DNA of 64,000 bases from Corynebacterium tuberculostearicum (GTDB taxonomy: Bacteria; Actinomycetota; Actinomycetes; Mycobacteriales; Mycobacteriaceae). Location: contig NZ_CP073096.1 of the NCBI RefSeq assembly GCF_030503735.1, forward strand, positions 1,736,001 to 1,800,000, written 5' to 3'. The position numbers and the translations under genes are program-made. Below are positions 15,969-24,567 of this stretch, piece by piece. Position 1 is the first letter of the stretch. Every line of letters starts with the position of its first letter. The notes under the pieces were generated by a model. It was not told where the DNA came from and did not search any database. It saw nothing but the letters and a program-made list of their open reading frames with translations.

Positions 15969-17197
15969 TAGCGGCCGAGGAATTCATCGCGGTAGGCCTC
16001 GTAGTAGCCGCCGTCGATGGCGGCGCGGATATTATCCACCAAACGAATCATGAACTCCACGTTGTGAATGGTGCACAGCGTGCCGGCGAGGAATTCCTTC
16101 GCCTTGAGCAGGTGGTGCAGGTAGGCGCGGGAGTAATTTTCGGATACGTGGCCGCCGAATTCCTCGTCGACGCCGGCGAAATCGCGCTTGAAGCGCGCAT
16201 TGGTGAGGTTCATGCGGCCGTCGAGGGTGTAGACGCCGCCGCGGCGCGCCAGGCGGGTGGGTGCCACGCAGTCGAAGGTATCGGCGCCGGCTTCGACAGC
16301 GGTGAAGATATCGTCCGGTTCGGAGATACCGAGCAGGTGGCGCGGCTTGTCCTCAGGTAGCTCATCGCACACCCAGCCGACAATGGTGCCTAGGTTTTCC
16401 TTCTCCAGCGCACCGCCGATGCCGAAGCCGCCGAAGCCGCGCTTGCCTTCCTCGCGTGCGGCGCGGTCAAGGTCGAGCAGGCCGCGGGTGGCTTGGCGGC
16501 GCAGGTCCTCATACTGCGCGCCTTGGACAACGCCCCACAATGACTGCTTCGGGCGGTGGGAGCGCTCACGGGTGAGGCGGTCGTGCTCATCCAGGCAGCG
16601 CTTGGCCCAGCGGTGGGTGCGGGCGACGGATTCTTCCTGGTAGGTGCGCGTATCAACCAGCGTGGTCAGCTCGTCGAAGGCGAACATGATATCCGCGCCC
16701 AGCCCGTGCTGGATCTGCATGGACTTCTCGGGCGTGAAGCGGTGCTTGGAGCCATCGATGACGGATTTAAAATCCACGCCATCCTCGTCCACCTGCGCCA
16801 TGCGTTCCTTCTTGGCGGCGCGAATGTCCTTATCGCTGAGGTCCGCGATATCCATCGCGAGGACTTTCTTGAAGCCCACGCCCAACGACATCACTTGAAA
16901 TCCGCCGGAGTCGGTGTAGGTCGGTCCGTGCCAGTTTTCAAACTTGGCCACGCCGCCGGCCTCATCTATGATGTCGTGGCCCGGCTGCAGGTAGAGGTGG
17001 TATGCATTCGACAAGATGGCCTGTGCCCCGGTGGAGCGAATCTGCTCCGGGGTCAGCGTCTTTACCGTCGCTTTGGTGGCCACCGGGATGAAAGCCGGGG
17101 TGCGAATATCACCGTGTGGGGTGTGGATGACACCGCTGCGGCCGTGCTTGCCGGGGCCTTCGGGCAGGCGCTTGCCGACGTCGAAGCTCAAGTCCAT
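15953..17197 (-). CDS. tgt: tRNA-guanine transglycosylase, atypical (zinc cysteines lost)
   Basis: 414 aa. It exchanges G34 in GUN-anticodon tRNAs for a 7-deazaguanine base. The catalytic aspartates are present: Asp96 in TDSGGFQV and Asp309 in TFDCVAPTR. Two departures stand out. The zinc site of bacterial TGTs (C-x-C-x-x-C before W/YSRAYxHHL) reads Phe347, Gly349 and Ser352, so all three cysteines are gone, although His378 remains. Also the base-pocket motif FDEC is FDEL (Leu177), and the V233-equivalent is Glu265 in IGGALEKE. Cys158 and Val233 of Zymomonas TGT are known to differ in queuine-using eukaryotic enzymes, so altered base choice is plausible. Two nt downstream of the MMPL gene, same strand. 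Confidence 0.9.
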   Translation of the reverse strand: MDLSFDVGKRLPEGPGKHGRSGVIHTPHGDIRTPAFIPVATKATVKTLTPEQIRSTGAQAILSNAYHLYLQPGHDIIDEAGGVAKFENWHGPTYTDSGGFQVMSLGVGFKKVLAMDIADLSDKDIRAAKKERMAQVDEDGVDFKSVIDGSKHRFTPEKSMQIQHGLGADIMFAFDELTTLVDTRTYQEESVARTHRWAKRCLDEHDRLTRERSHRPKQSLWGVVQGAQYEDLRRQATRGLLDLDRAAREEGKRGFGGFGIGGALEKENLGTIVGWVCDELPEDKPRHLLGISEPDDIFTAVEAGADTFDCVAPTRLARRGGVYTLDGRMNLTNARFKRDFAGVDEEFGGHVSENYSRAYLHHLLKAKEFLAGTLCTIHNVEFMIRLVDNIRAAIDGGYYEAYRDEFLGRYYAGK

Positions 17198-17199
17198 TT

Positions 17200-19815
17200 C
17201 TATTCTTCTTCCTCATCTGCGGGGATAGGGGCTGGGGTGGCGTGTTTTGCTTCCCATTCTTCTTCGAGGGCGGTGCCTTCAATGTCTAGAGTAGGCAAGA
17301 TCTTGGCCAGCCACTTAGGCATCCACCATGTCGCGCGGCCCATGAGGAACATGGTCGCGGGGACGAGGGTCATGCGGATAAAGAAGGCGTCGAAAAGCAC
17401 GCCGGCGGCCAAGGCAAAGCCAAAGATCTGGATGAAGGGCAGCGGCTGGTTAATAAACGCCACAAAGACCGAAATCATAATGATGGCCGCGGCCGTAACG
17501 ACGCGGGCGCCTTGGGTAAAGCCGGTGATGGTGGCTTCATCGACGGCGCTATACCGGCCGCCGGTGCCCTCCGGATGCCGCGAGATATGCTCGCGCATGC
17601 GGGTGACCAAAAAGACCTGGTAGTCCATCGCGAGGCCAAAGGTCACGCCGATGAGGAAAATCGGCATGAAGGAAATCAGCGGGCCCGGCGCAGGGACTAG
17701 GTTCCACAGGCCTTCCTGCCACACCAGCACGGTCAGGCCGAAGGCGCCGCCGACGGACAGCAGGAAGCCCAGGCCGGCAACCAGCGGGACCAGGATGGAG
17801 CGGAAGACCAAAAGCAGCAGCACGATGGCTAGGCCTACGACGATGGCCAGGTACGGCGCCATGGCTTCCTCGAGGCGCTCGGTGATATCGAGCTGTACCG
17901 CGGTCAGGCCGGTTAGGCCGATTTCGGTGCCGGTGGCATCCTCGATCTCCCCAGTAGCCGAGCGCAGCGCGTGGGCAACGTTGACCGTAGCGGCGTCCGT
18001 GGGCGAAGTCTCCGGCGTGACCATAATCTGTGCCGCGCGCTGGTCCTCGCTGAGGCCGACGATCTGCGCGTGCTTAACGCCGCCCAGGCCCTTGAGCTGA
18101 TTTGCGGTATAGAGGAAGGACGCGAGTGCGGCCTTGTCCTCTGGCGAGGCATTATCCGCATCGCCTTCCGCGGTATCTACAACCTCAGCGGCCGGGGCGA
18201 TCTCCGGCTCGGCCGTGGGTTGATCCTGCTGCGGTTGCGCAGGGGCTACGTCTTCCGGTGCAACGTCCTCTGGTGCAGCGTCCTCAGGCGCGGCTTTCTC
18301 TGGCGCTGGGGCCTCAGCGGCAGGCTCCGCGTCCGGCTCCGGTGCCCGCTCTGGTTCGGGCTGGGATTGGGCGTCGACAAGCGGGGCGAGGGCGCCGGCC
18401 TCCGCGTTGACCGTGTGGGCATCGACCACGGCGAGGAAGGGGCCGTTGACGCCGGGGCCGAAGCCCTCGGACATGATGTCGGCGGCCTTGCGCTGGGTGG
18501 TATCGGGATTGGAGGTGGTATCGGCCGGAAGGGCGAGTTCCATGTCGAGCACCGGCGCGGTCATCGCGCCCAGGGAGAGGACAACCAGCGCCATGGCCAG
18601 GCCGGGAACCTTCTGGACCAGGCGCACCCAGCGGTTGCCCATGGTGGGGCCGCGGCGGCGCTTGCCCTTGCGGGTCGGGTTGCCGGCCACACCGGGGATG
18701 CGGCCGTTGAAAGCCTTATCGCCCAGCAGGCCAAGCATCGCGGGGATGAGCGTGAGGGAGACCAATACGGCGATGGCCACGGTGCCGGCGGCGGCCAAGC
18801 CCATTGCCGTCAGGAAGCCGATGCGCGCAATGAGGAGTGCAAAAAGCGCAGTAAAGACGGTCGCGCCAGCAAAGACCACGGAGGAGCCAGCCGTGCCAAC
18901 CGCCATGCCTGCGGCATCGGGCCCGTCCATGCGGCGGCGCTCGGCGCGGTAGCGCGAAAGGATAAACAGCGCATAGTCAATGCCCACGGCAAGGCCAATC
19001 ATGATGGCCAGGACCGGGGTCATATTATTGAGCTCAATCCACTGGGTGGCAATGAACATGCCCAGCGCGCCTAGTCCCACGCCGATGACGGCGGACACCA
19101 AAGGCATACCCGAGGCCACCAGGGAGCCGAAGGTAAAGATGAGCACGATAAAGGCAACGCCGAGGCCGATGATCTCGGAGGTGGAATTGACCGCTATTTC
19201 ATCGCCGAAGCCGGCACCATTGCCTTCTACCGTAAGGCCGCGGTCGCGGGCGATGTTCATCGCCTCGGTGACGGTGTCTTTATCTTCCTGCTCCACGCTA
19301 TAGGGCGACTCGGCGTCAAAATTGAAGGTGGTATACGCGATGGTCTCATCATCATTGACCATGGCGAGGTTATCGGCATCCGCGCGGGCGGATGCTTCCG
19401 GCAGTCCCATATCCGTGAACTGGTGGATGACCTGATCCTGCAGGCGAGGCGAGACCTCAAGCGGATTGCCAAAGCGCGTGGTATCGCCCATTTCCAGGTT
19501 GTCCTCGAGGTAGGAAATGGTGGCGTCGATGGCCTCGCGGTTAGCGGGATCAGAAAGCTTCTGGCCATCGGGCGCCTTAAAGACCACGTTGACCGAGGGC
19601 GAGTTGGCAGGGTTGCCGCCCTCTGGGAAGAGGTCCATGGTCTTGTAGGTGGCGTCGATGGACGGGGTTCCCTTGATGGAGAACTCGCTCGTCATCGGTT
19701 TCATCAGCAGGGCGGCGGCACCGCCGACGGCGGCGAGCAGCAGCAGCCATGCCACGATGACCTTCCACTTATGGAGGAAAGACCAGCGCCCAAGACGATA
19801 AAGCAGTTTAGCCAC
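17200..19815 (-). CDS. MMPL-family RND exporter
   Basis: 871 aa, GTG start, inner membrane. It has the MmpL layout: TM1, a large periplasmic loop (about 40-195), TM2-6, a cytoplasmic linker, TM7, a second periplasmic loop (about 420-625), TM8-12 and a hydrophilic tail. The TM4 phrase GLAVGIDYALFILSRYR and the TM10 phrase FGLAMDYQVFLVTRMRE are the proton-relay motifs of MMPL proteins. In corynebacteria, relatives export trehalose mycolates or other lipids; the substrate here is unknown. The second periplasmic loop carries a ~70-residue Pro/Ala/Glu-rich insertion (repeated PEDVAPEDVAP) that is not part of the fold. Stop lies 2 nt before tgt, suggesting cotranscription. Confidence 0.92.
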   Translation of the reverse strand: MAKLLYRLGRWSFLHKWKVIVAWLLLLAAVGGAAALLMKPMTSEFSIKGTPSIDATYKTMDLFPEGGNPANSPSVNVVFKAPDGQKLSDPANREAIDATISYLEDNLEMGDTTRFGNPLEVSPRLQDQVIHQFTDMGLPEASARADADNLAMVNDDETIAYTTFNFDAESPYSVEQEDKDTVTEAMNIARDRGLTVEGNGAGFGDEIAVNSTSEIIGLGVAFIVLIFTFGSLVASGMPLVSAVIGVGLGALGMFIATQWIELNNMTPVLAIMIGLAVGIDYALFILSRYRAERRRMDGPDAAGMAVGTAGSSVVFAGATVFTALFALLIARIGFLTAMGLAAAGTVAIAVLVSLTLIPAMLGLLGDKAFNGRIPGVAGNPTRKGKRRRGPTMGNRWVRLVQKVPGLAMALVVLSLGAMTAPVLDMELALPADTTSNPDTTQRKAADIMSEGFGPGVNGPFLAVVDAHTVNAEAGALAPLVDAQSQPEPERAPEPDAEPAAEAPAPEKAAPEDAAPEDVAPEDVAPAQPQQDQPTAEPEIAPAAEVVDTAEGDADNASPEDKAALASFLYTANQLKGLGGVKHAQIVGLSEDQRAAQIMVTPETSPTDAATVNVAHALRSATGEIEDATGTEIGLTGLTAVQLDITERLEEAMAPYLAIVVGLAIVLLLLVFRSILVPLVAGLGFLLSVGGAFGLTVLVWQEGLWNLVPAPGPLISFMPIFLIGVTFGLAMDYQVFLVTRMREHISRHPEGTGGRYSAVDEATITGFTQGARVVTAAAIIMISVFVAFINQPLPFIQIFGFALAAGVLFDAFFIRMTLVPATMFLMGRATWWMPKWLAKILPTLDIEGTALEEEWEAKHATPAPIPADEEEE

Positions 19816-19971
19816 GGGTAGATGTACCTTCGCATTCGCGTGGGGGACGGGTTGAACTTTGCCCTAGTGTAGTGGCCATACCCTCTAATCCCCTATCGCG
19901 AAGCCACCTGCGTCCCAGTTTTCACAGCTGACGGCCAGCCAGCCCGGGGCCGGAGCCTGCCGCATAATAGG

Positions 19972-20008
19972 GAAAACAAAATCCCGACCTGCGCAAACAG
20001 GCCGGGAT
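19972..20008 (-). terminator. Terminator of tRNA-Ser(CGA)
   Basis: On the minus strand ATCCCGGCCTG pairs with CAGGTCGGGAT (one mismatch) around a 6-nt loop, followed by TTTGTTTT. It starts 7 nt after the tRNA. Confidence 0.85.
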
Positions 20009-20015
20009 CTCGGCG

Positions 20016-20103
20016 CGGTGGCGGCGGGATTTGAACCCGCGGTTGGGGGTTACCCAACAATCGCTTTCGAGGCGATCACCTTCGGCCGCTCGGACACGCC
20101 ACC
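20016..20103 (-). tRNA. tRNA-Ser(CGA)
   Basis: Class II tRNA, 88 nt. The acceptor GGTGGCG pairs with CGCCACC, discriminator G, anticodon loop CTCGAAA within ATCGC/GCGAT gives anticodon CGA, a long variable arm is present, and the T-arm has GGGTTCAAATCCC. CCA is not encoded. Confidence 0.96.
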
Positions 20104-20194
20104 GCGTTCCAGATTACGGGAGTGGGCCCGAGCGACAAAATCGCTGCGCCGGCGGGGTGCCAGCGCAGCGAGATGCGGAAACGAGGGACGAGGA

Positions 20195-20395
20195 TTAGTC
20201 GTCCTTCAGGCCGCCGATAACCTCATTGGCCTTGTCCTTAACGCCTTCAGCGGCGTCAGAAAGCTTGTCCTTAGCCTCGGAGGTGACCTGGTCGGCCTTG
20301 CCCTCGTTAGCTACGTCCTTGTTGTCAGTAGCTTCGCCGTAGGCTTCCTTTGCCTTGCCTACAAGGCCATCCTTCTTGTTTTCCAAATCGCCCAT
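20195..20395 (-). CDS. CsbD family stress protein
   Basis: 66 aa, small hydrophilic, charged and helical, matching CsbD (first found as a sigma-B-controlled gene in Bacillus). The consensus phrase LVGKAKEAYGEATDNKDVAN followed by GKADQVTSEAKDKLSDAAEG shows the short repeated helical units of the family. The biochemical role of the family is unknown. The ATG at 20395 has GGAG 5 nt upstream; a longer open frame back to 20431 lacks such support. Between tRNA-Ser(CGA) and tadA, same strand. Confidence 0.9.
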   Translation of the reverse strand: MGDLENKKDGLVGKAKEAYGEATDNKDVANEGKADQVTSEAKDKLSDAAEGVKDKANEVIGGLKDD

Positions 20396-20446
20396 GATCA
20401 CTCCTTTGAGTAGACAGTTGTTGTATGACAACCAGTGTACGCACTT

Positions 20447-20878
20447 TCAGCGCAGGCCGTCGAAGAATTTACGTAGCCCAGCGGCGCACTCCTCTTCGAG
20501 AACGCCGCCGCGGACCTGCGGGGCAAAGGGGGCGGTGGGGGCACGCAGGACATCGATAAGCGAGCCGCACGCGCCGGTCTTTGGCTCGAAGGCGCCAAAG
20601 ACCACGGAGGAAACGCGCGCTGCCTGCAAAGCACCGGCGCACATGGCGCACGGCTCCAGCGTGACGACGAGCTCGCAACCGGAAAGGCGCCAGCCATCAC
20701 CATGCGCGCGGACGGCTTGGCGGATGGCCTCCACCTCCGCGTGGGCGGTGGGATCGGCTAGCTGTTCGCGGCGGTTGACACCGGTGGCTAGTTCGGTTCC
20801 GGTGGCGTCATAAAGCACCGCACCCACGGGGACATCGCCGGCCGGAGTGCACTTAGCGACGTCGAGGGCGCGGCGCAT
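20447..20878 (-). CDS. tadA: tRNA-specific adenosine deaminase TadA
   Basis: 143 aa, zinc deaminase converting A34 to inosine in tRNA-Arg(ACG), letting it read CGU, CGC and CGA. The zinc/proton-shuttle motif HAE is at 46-48 (PTAHAEVEAI) and PCAMC at 76-80. The start at 20878 is set by GGAGG 5 nt upstream, inside the end of the preceding gene region. It follows a small acidic gene known as a tadA-associated protein. Its substrate tRNA-Arg(ACG) is encoded at 26270-26342 in this same window. Confidence 0.95.
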   Translation of the reverse strand: MRRALDVAKCTPAGDVPVGAVLYDATGTELATGVNRREQLADPTAHAEVEAIRQAVRAHGDGWRLSGCELVVTLEPCAMCAGALQAARVSSVVFGAFEPKTGACGSLIDVLRAPTAPFAPQVRGGVLEEECAAGLRKFFDGLR

Positions 20879-20903
20879 GCGAGCCTCCGCGCGCAGGAGA
20901 GGC

Positions 20904-21383
20904 TCAGGCGTTATCAATGACGTCTTCCAGCTCATCGCCAAAGCCAAGCTCGCCGGCGATGCGCAGCAACATATCGGAAGGCCAGTCCTCGTCATTGTCG
21001 ATGATGTAGCCCACCTGATCCTCGGACAAACCGAGGTCAGCGAAGATATCGAAATCGCCCTCGCCAAATGGCTCGGCCTCATCGGGGTCCACATCCGGGA
21101 TTTCATGATCGTTGATATCCATGAAATCAGCGGCGAAGTCATCATCAACGCCATAAGTGGCATCAGAAATGAGCAGCTTTACCCCGCCCGGCACGGGGCG
21201 CACGGCAATAAAATAGGCGTCCTCCACGCACAACAGCGCAAACGCAGCACCCTCGGAGCGGAGGCTGCGCACCGCATTAATAGAGGTCTGCGGGTCCTTA
21301 AAATCATCGTTGAAGCTGCGCACCAGCCACTGGCCCTCAGCGCGGGCGACAGTTACCGCAAAGGAGTAATTTTCGTTGCTCAT
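20904..21383 (-). CDS. tRNA adenosine deaminase-associated protein
   Basis: 159 aa, acidic. Actinobacterial family regularly found directly upstream of tadA, hence its name; no biochemical function is known. The N-terminal half (SFAVTVARAEGQWLVRSFND to VKLLISDATYG) looks like a small alpha/beta domain, and the C-terminal half is Asp/Glu-rich. The ATG at 21383 is preferred: TAATCT lies 8 nt upstream. The much longer open frame that runs on to 22535 is only antisense to tyrA. Divergent from tyrA with a 39-nt gap. Confidence 0.85.
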   Translation of the reverse strand: MSNENYSFAVTVARAEGQWLVRSFNDDFKDPQTSINAVRSLRSEGAAFALLCVEDAYFIAVRPVPGGVKLLISDATYGVDDDFAADFMDINDHEIPDVDPDEAEPFGEGDFDIFADLGLSEDQVGYIIDNDEDWPSDMLLRIAGELGFGDELEDVIDNA

Positions 21384-21422
21384 ACCTCGTGAGATTAGTC
21401 GTGTTGTGCCACAATTGTCATC

Positions 21423-22451
21423 GTGAGTTCTCAAGATGTTCAACGCCCGATCTGCATTATCGGCCTCGGCCTCATCGGCGGCTCGCTGCTGCGCGATCTC
21501 GCCGGATATAATCACCCGGTTTTTGGATACAACCATTCCACTTCTGGCGCCCGTACTGCCGTCAAGCAGGGCTTTGACGTCACCGACGATCTTCCCGCCA
21601 TTTTGGCCCGCGCGGAGACGGAGAACGCGCTTATCGTCATAGCCGCGCCTATGGGCGCTGTGGGAAGCGTCCTCGATGCCATTCAGGAACACGCGCCCAG
21701 CTGCGGCATTACGGACGTCGTTTCCGTTAAGACGGCCGTGCGCCAGCAGGTACTGGAGCGCGGAATGGAGTCGCGCTACGTAGGCGGCCACCCAATGGCG
21801 GGTACCTCCAAGTCCGGCTGGAATAACTCCCAAAAGGATCTTTTCCGCCGCGCCGCTTGGGGAATTACCTATGACTACGCCGCCGAGTGCGAGGCCCGCG
21901 GTGAAAAGATACCGAAGCAGTGGATTGAGACCTTCACCGAGGTCGTGCGAATGACCCAGATGGTGCATGCGGAAGCGGTGCCTATCCGCGTGGCTAACCA
22001 CGATGCGGCGGTGGCGCGCATCTCCCACTTGCCGCACGTCTTCGCCGAAATCCTCGCCGTGGTGGGCGATAACGGCGGAATCCTGGCGCAGTCCCTGTCT
22101 GCTGGTTCCTTCAAGGACGCCACGCGCGTGGCCGGCACGCACCCGGAGCTGGTACAGCAGATGTGCGAGACTAATGCCCCAGCGTTGGTGGAGGCTTTGG
22201 ACGAGGCCTTGGACTTGCTTCGTGACGCCCGCGAGAAGCTCGACTCCCCCGATCCTTCCATCGCGGAGCTTACTGACGCCGGCTACCGCGCCCGCACCCG
22301 CATCGATGCCCGTTCCGGCGCGCGCAAGGAATCGGTCTCCCCGGTCAAGATTTCTTCCCGTCCAGTGCTGCGCCTGCACCCAGGCGGCCCGAATTGGGTG
22401 GCACAGCTGCGCCAATCCGAGTCCCTGGGCGGGCGCATCGAGATTTTCTAA
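21423..22451 (+). CDS. tyrA: Prephenate dehydrogenase
   Basis: 342 aa, cytoplasmic, converts prephenate (or arogenate) to 4-hydroxyphenylpyruvate (or tyrosine) with NAD(P)+. Rossmann motif GLGLIGGS is near the N-terminus (about 13-20), and the substrate motif GGHPMAGTSKSGW lies at about 120. The helical C-terminal dimerisation domain contains RISHLPHVFAEIL. GTG start 7 nt after CACAAT, suggesting a leaderless message. Corynebacteria make tyrosine mainly through arogenate, so the enzyme may use that. Its stop TAA overlaps the convergent protease stop by 4 nt. Confidence 0.94.
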   Translation: MSSQDVQRPICIIGLGLIGGSLLRDLAGYNHPVFGYNHSTSGARTAVKQGFDVTDDLPAILARAETENALIVIAAPMGAVGSVLDAIQEHAPSCGITDVVSVKTAVRQQVLERGMESRYVGGHPMAGTSKSGWNNSQKDLFRRAAWGITYDYAAECEARGEKIPKQWIETFTEVVRMTQMVHAEAVPIRVANHDAAVARISHLPHVFAEILAVVGDNGGILAQSLSAGSFKDATRVAGTHPELVQQMCETNAPALVEALDEALDLLRDAREKLDSPDPSIAELTDAGYRARTRIDARSGARKESVSPVKISSRPVLRLHPGGPNWVAQLRQSESLGGRIEIF

Positions 22452-23473
22452 CGCTTGCGGCCCCGTAGGCCGGGAATGCGGGATGCTACCGCGGCGGCAA
22501 TAAGACCTAGCACTGCTATTCCGGCATAAAGCCAAGCGCGGTCGGCGCTGGTCTGCGGGGTTTTCGGCGGTTCGGGAGTGGTTTCAGCGGTGAGAATCGC
22601 TTCCTTATCGCGCCCGCTCACTACTGCCTCGATCCACTCCTTGGTGCCGGCCAGCGTGGTAATAGCCGCACTTGGTGAGGGCAGATCTGGGTCCCCGTTC
22701 GCGGTGCCCGCCGTGGCGAGTCCGGCGAGCTTACCGTCTACAAAGAAGGGGCCACCGGAGTCACCACCCTGCATGCCGGCTCGGCCGGTGGAGTGTACAT
22801 CGAGAATGGCGCTTTCAATTAGTGGCATCGAGCCATCTGGCGCCCCACCCGGCATCGCCTCGCCGGCTGGCACACTTTCCGTACCCTCCGGCATTTTAAG
22901 TCCCGGCATGGCCTCAGCCGCGGGAACGCTTTCTCCACCATCGGCATCCTCACCAGCGTCCGTGGCGGTGCCCGCGCCAGCAGGTTCGGTGGGGCTACCG
23001 CCGAGGAGCTCGGCCACTTCCATTTCTGCTTGGGGCAGCTGACCGCGGCGCGCCATAGAAGAACTACTGCTCCAGCCGTAGAGTGTGCCGCGTTTGCCCG
23101 GTTCAGGAACTTGGGTGGAAATCTCTGCGGGTTTTGTATCGGTGACAGGGGTGGTGAGGTGGAGAAGGGCGGCGTCGGAAAGCGGCGACAGCGCCCAGGA
23201 ATCAGCGTCGTAGGTGGTGCCATTGATGCGGGCCTGGGTGCCCTTGTTATTCACGGACTCGAGGCAGTGACGTGCGGTGAGCACCCATTGGGCGGCCACG
23301 AGAGTACCGGTGCAATCACCGAAGCTACCCACACGTCCTATCTTGAGCTGGGCGACGGTGCGGGCCTCCGGGGAGTCCGTTGCTGGATCACCGTGTTCGA
23401 GCGCAGTGGCCGGGGCGGCAGTCAGTGCCACGATGCTGGCGGCGAGCAAGGCGGGGAAAATTTTGTGCTGCAT
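22448..23473 (-). CDS. Membrane-anchored trypsin-like serine protease
   Basis: 341 aa, exported. Signal peptide 1-24 (ending ATALEHG), then an S1 trypsin-like domain with catalytic His in LTARHC, Asp in LSDAALL and Ser in GGDSGGPF. Near the C-terminus a single membrane helix (WLYAGIAVLGLIAAAVASR) is followed by RGRKR, giving a type I anchor. An insertion of ~80 residues before the Ser motif contains a duplicated ESVPA-EAMPG unit and is Gly/Ala/Glu/Pro-rich; it is not part of the trypsin fold. The ATG at 23473 lies 2 nt after the stop of the acyltransferase gene, so both are one transcript. Substrate unknown. Confidence 0.88.
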   Translation of the reverse strand: MQHKIFPALLAASIVALTAAPATALEHGDPATDSPEARTVAQLKIGRVGSFGDCTGTLVAAQWVLTARHCLESVNNKGTQARINGTTYDADSWALSPLSDAALLHLTTPVTDTKPAEISTQVPEPGKRGTLYGWSSSSSMARRGQLPQAEMEVAELLGGSPTEPAGAGTATDAGEDADGGESVPAAEAMPGLKMPEGTESVPAGEAMPGGAPDGSMPLIESAILDVHSTGRAGMQGGDSGGPFFVDGKLAGLATAGTANGDPDLPSPSAAITTLAGTKEWIEAVVSGRDKEAILTAETTPEPPKTPQTSADRAWLYAGIAVLGLIAAAVASRIPGLRGRKR

Positions 23474-23475
23474 GA

Positions 23476-24399
23476 TTAGTCCTTCTTTCCGGCAGGAACG
23501 GCGATGGCAATAGCTTTGGCGACGGCCCATTCGGCCGGCCCCTTCCCTATCAGGCGGCGCCACAGGGTTGCGATAACGAGGAAGAGGGCAATGAAAGCAC
23601 AGGCCCAGGCGGTGTTGTGCAGGGCGATGTGGCTTTGCCAGTAGTAGGCGGTGAGCACGTGCAAGATGTAGATGCTCAGTGACATCGCACCCAGCGCAGC
23701 AAAGGGATAGACCAGCTTGGGCGCAGCTTGACCAGCAAGCAGGCAGAGGTGTAGGACGACTGCAGCGACGGCAATGGACAGCATGATCTCACCCACTACG
23801 CCAGTGTGGCCGGTAAAACGTAGCCAGCCAGGAATGTCCGTAGTAAAGCGGAAGTAGAAACCGATAGCGGCAACGATGCTGGCTATAACGGTAGAAGCCC
23901 ACTGCGCAGCGGTGCGTTGCTTGCGAATATAGATTTCATAGACCAGCATGCCGGCGAGGAAATAGGCGATATAGGCCAGCAGTGGGTATACCTGCGGTAG
24001 GGTCAGCGGAGCATATTTCACGGTCGCGGCTACGGTGACCACAGCGAATAGGATTAGCCTCCAGGCCCAGTGCAACGGGGGGACCCAGCACAGCAACATC
24101 ATAGTAATGCCAATTACTACTAGGACGACCTGAATCTCTCCCCCTAGGGGCAGTAGCGCGAGGCCGATGAGTGTAATTATGCAGCCGCGGGCAAGGATAC
24201 GCAGAAGCGTGGTCACCGTGAAATTGCGGGCAATGATCATCAATGTGATACCCGCCAAAATGGCAAAAAGCGCGGCGGGCAGGCCGTTGAGAATGACTTT
24301 GGTATGCCACACGAGGGAGGCCATGTGCAGGACTACCATGCCAATAATGGCAAGTGAACGGGCTATATCAAGCCCAACGATGCGCGAAGATGCGGACAC
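23476..24399 (-). CDS. Multi-span membrane acyltransferase-like protein
   Basis: 307 aa with about nine or ten membrane segments. The N-terminus SRIVGLDIARSLAIIGMVVLH is characteristic of the DUF1624/DUF418/acyltransferase-3 type superfamily, where the conserved Arg, Asp and His near TM1 begin the active region. The C-terminal phrase LWRRLIGKGPAEW resembles the end of DUF418 proteins. Substrate unknown; relatives modify cell-envelope sugars. It is encoded 2 nt upstream of the membrane-anchored protease, which suggests the two act together at the cell surface, but this is inference. Confidence 0.75.
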   Translation of the reverse strand: MSASSRIVGLDIARSLAIIGMVVLHMASLVWHTKVILNGLPAALFAILAGITLMIIARNFTVTTLLRILARGCIITLIGLALLPLGGEIQVVLVVIGITMMLLCWVPPLHWAWRLILFAVVTVAATVKYAPLTLPQVYPLLAYIAYFLAGMLVYEIYIRKQRTAAQWASTVIASIVAAIGFYFRFTTDIPGWLRFTGHTGVVGEIMLSIAVAAVVLHLCLLAGQAAPKLVYPFAALGAMSLSIYILHVLTAYYWQSHIALHNTAWACAFIALFLVIATLWRRLIGKGPAEWAVAKAIAIAVPAGKKD

Positions 24400-24567
24400 C
24401 GGGCGTTCTCCTTCAAGACAGAGGGGAGCGCGTTGCCGCAGTCCCCTTATTAATAAAGACTTTCTTTTTCTACTAAGTCTGTCTGGAAGGTTGCTGTGAA
24501 CGTTTTATACGTGTCCTGCATTTTATAACGGGGTTATATAAGACTTATTGCGGCAGTGAAAACCCGT

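Noticed and set aside
20904..22535. A 543-aa minus-strand ORF
   Set aside because: Only its last 159 codons match a known family. The rest is antisense to tyrA, a clear gene on the other strand.
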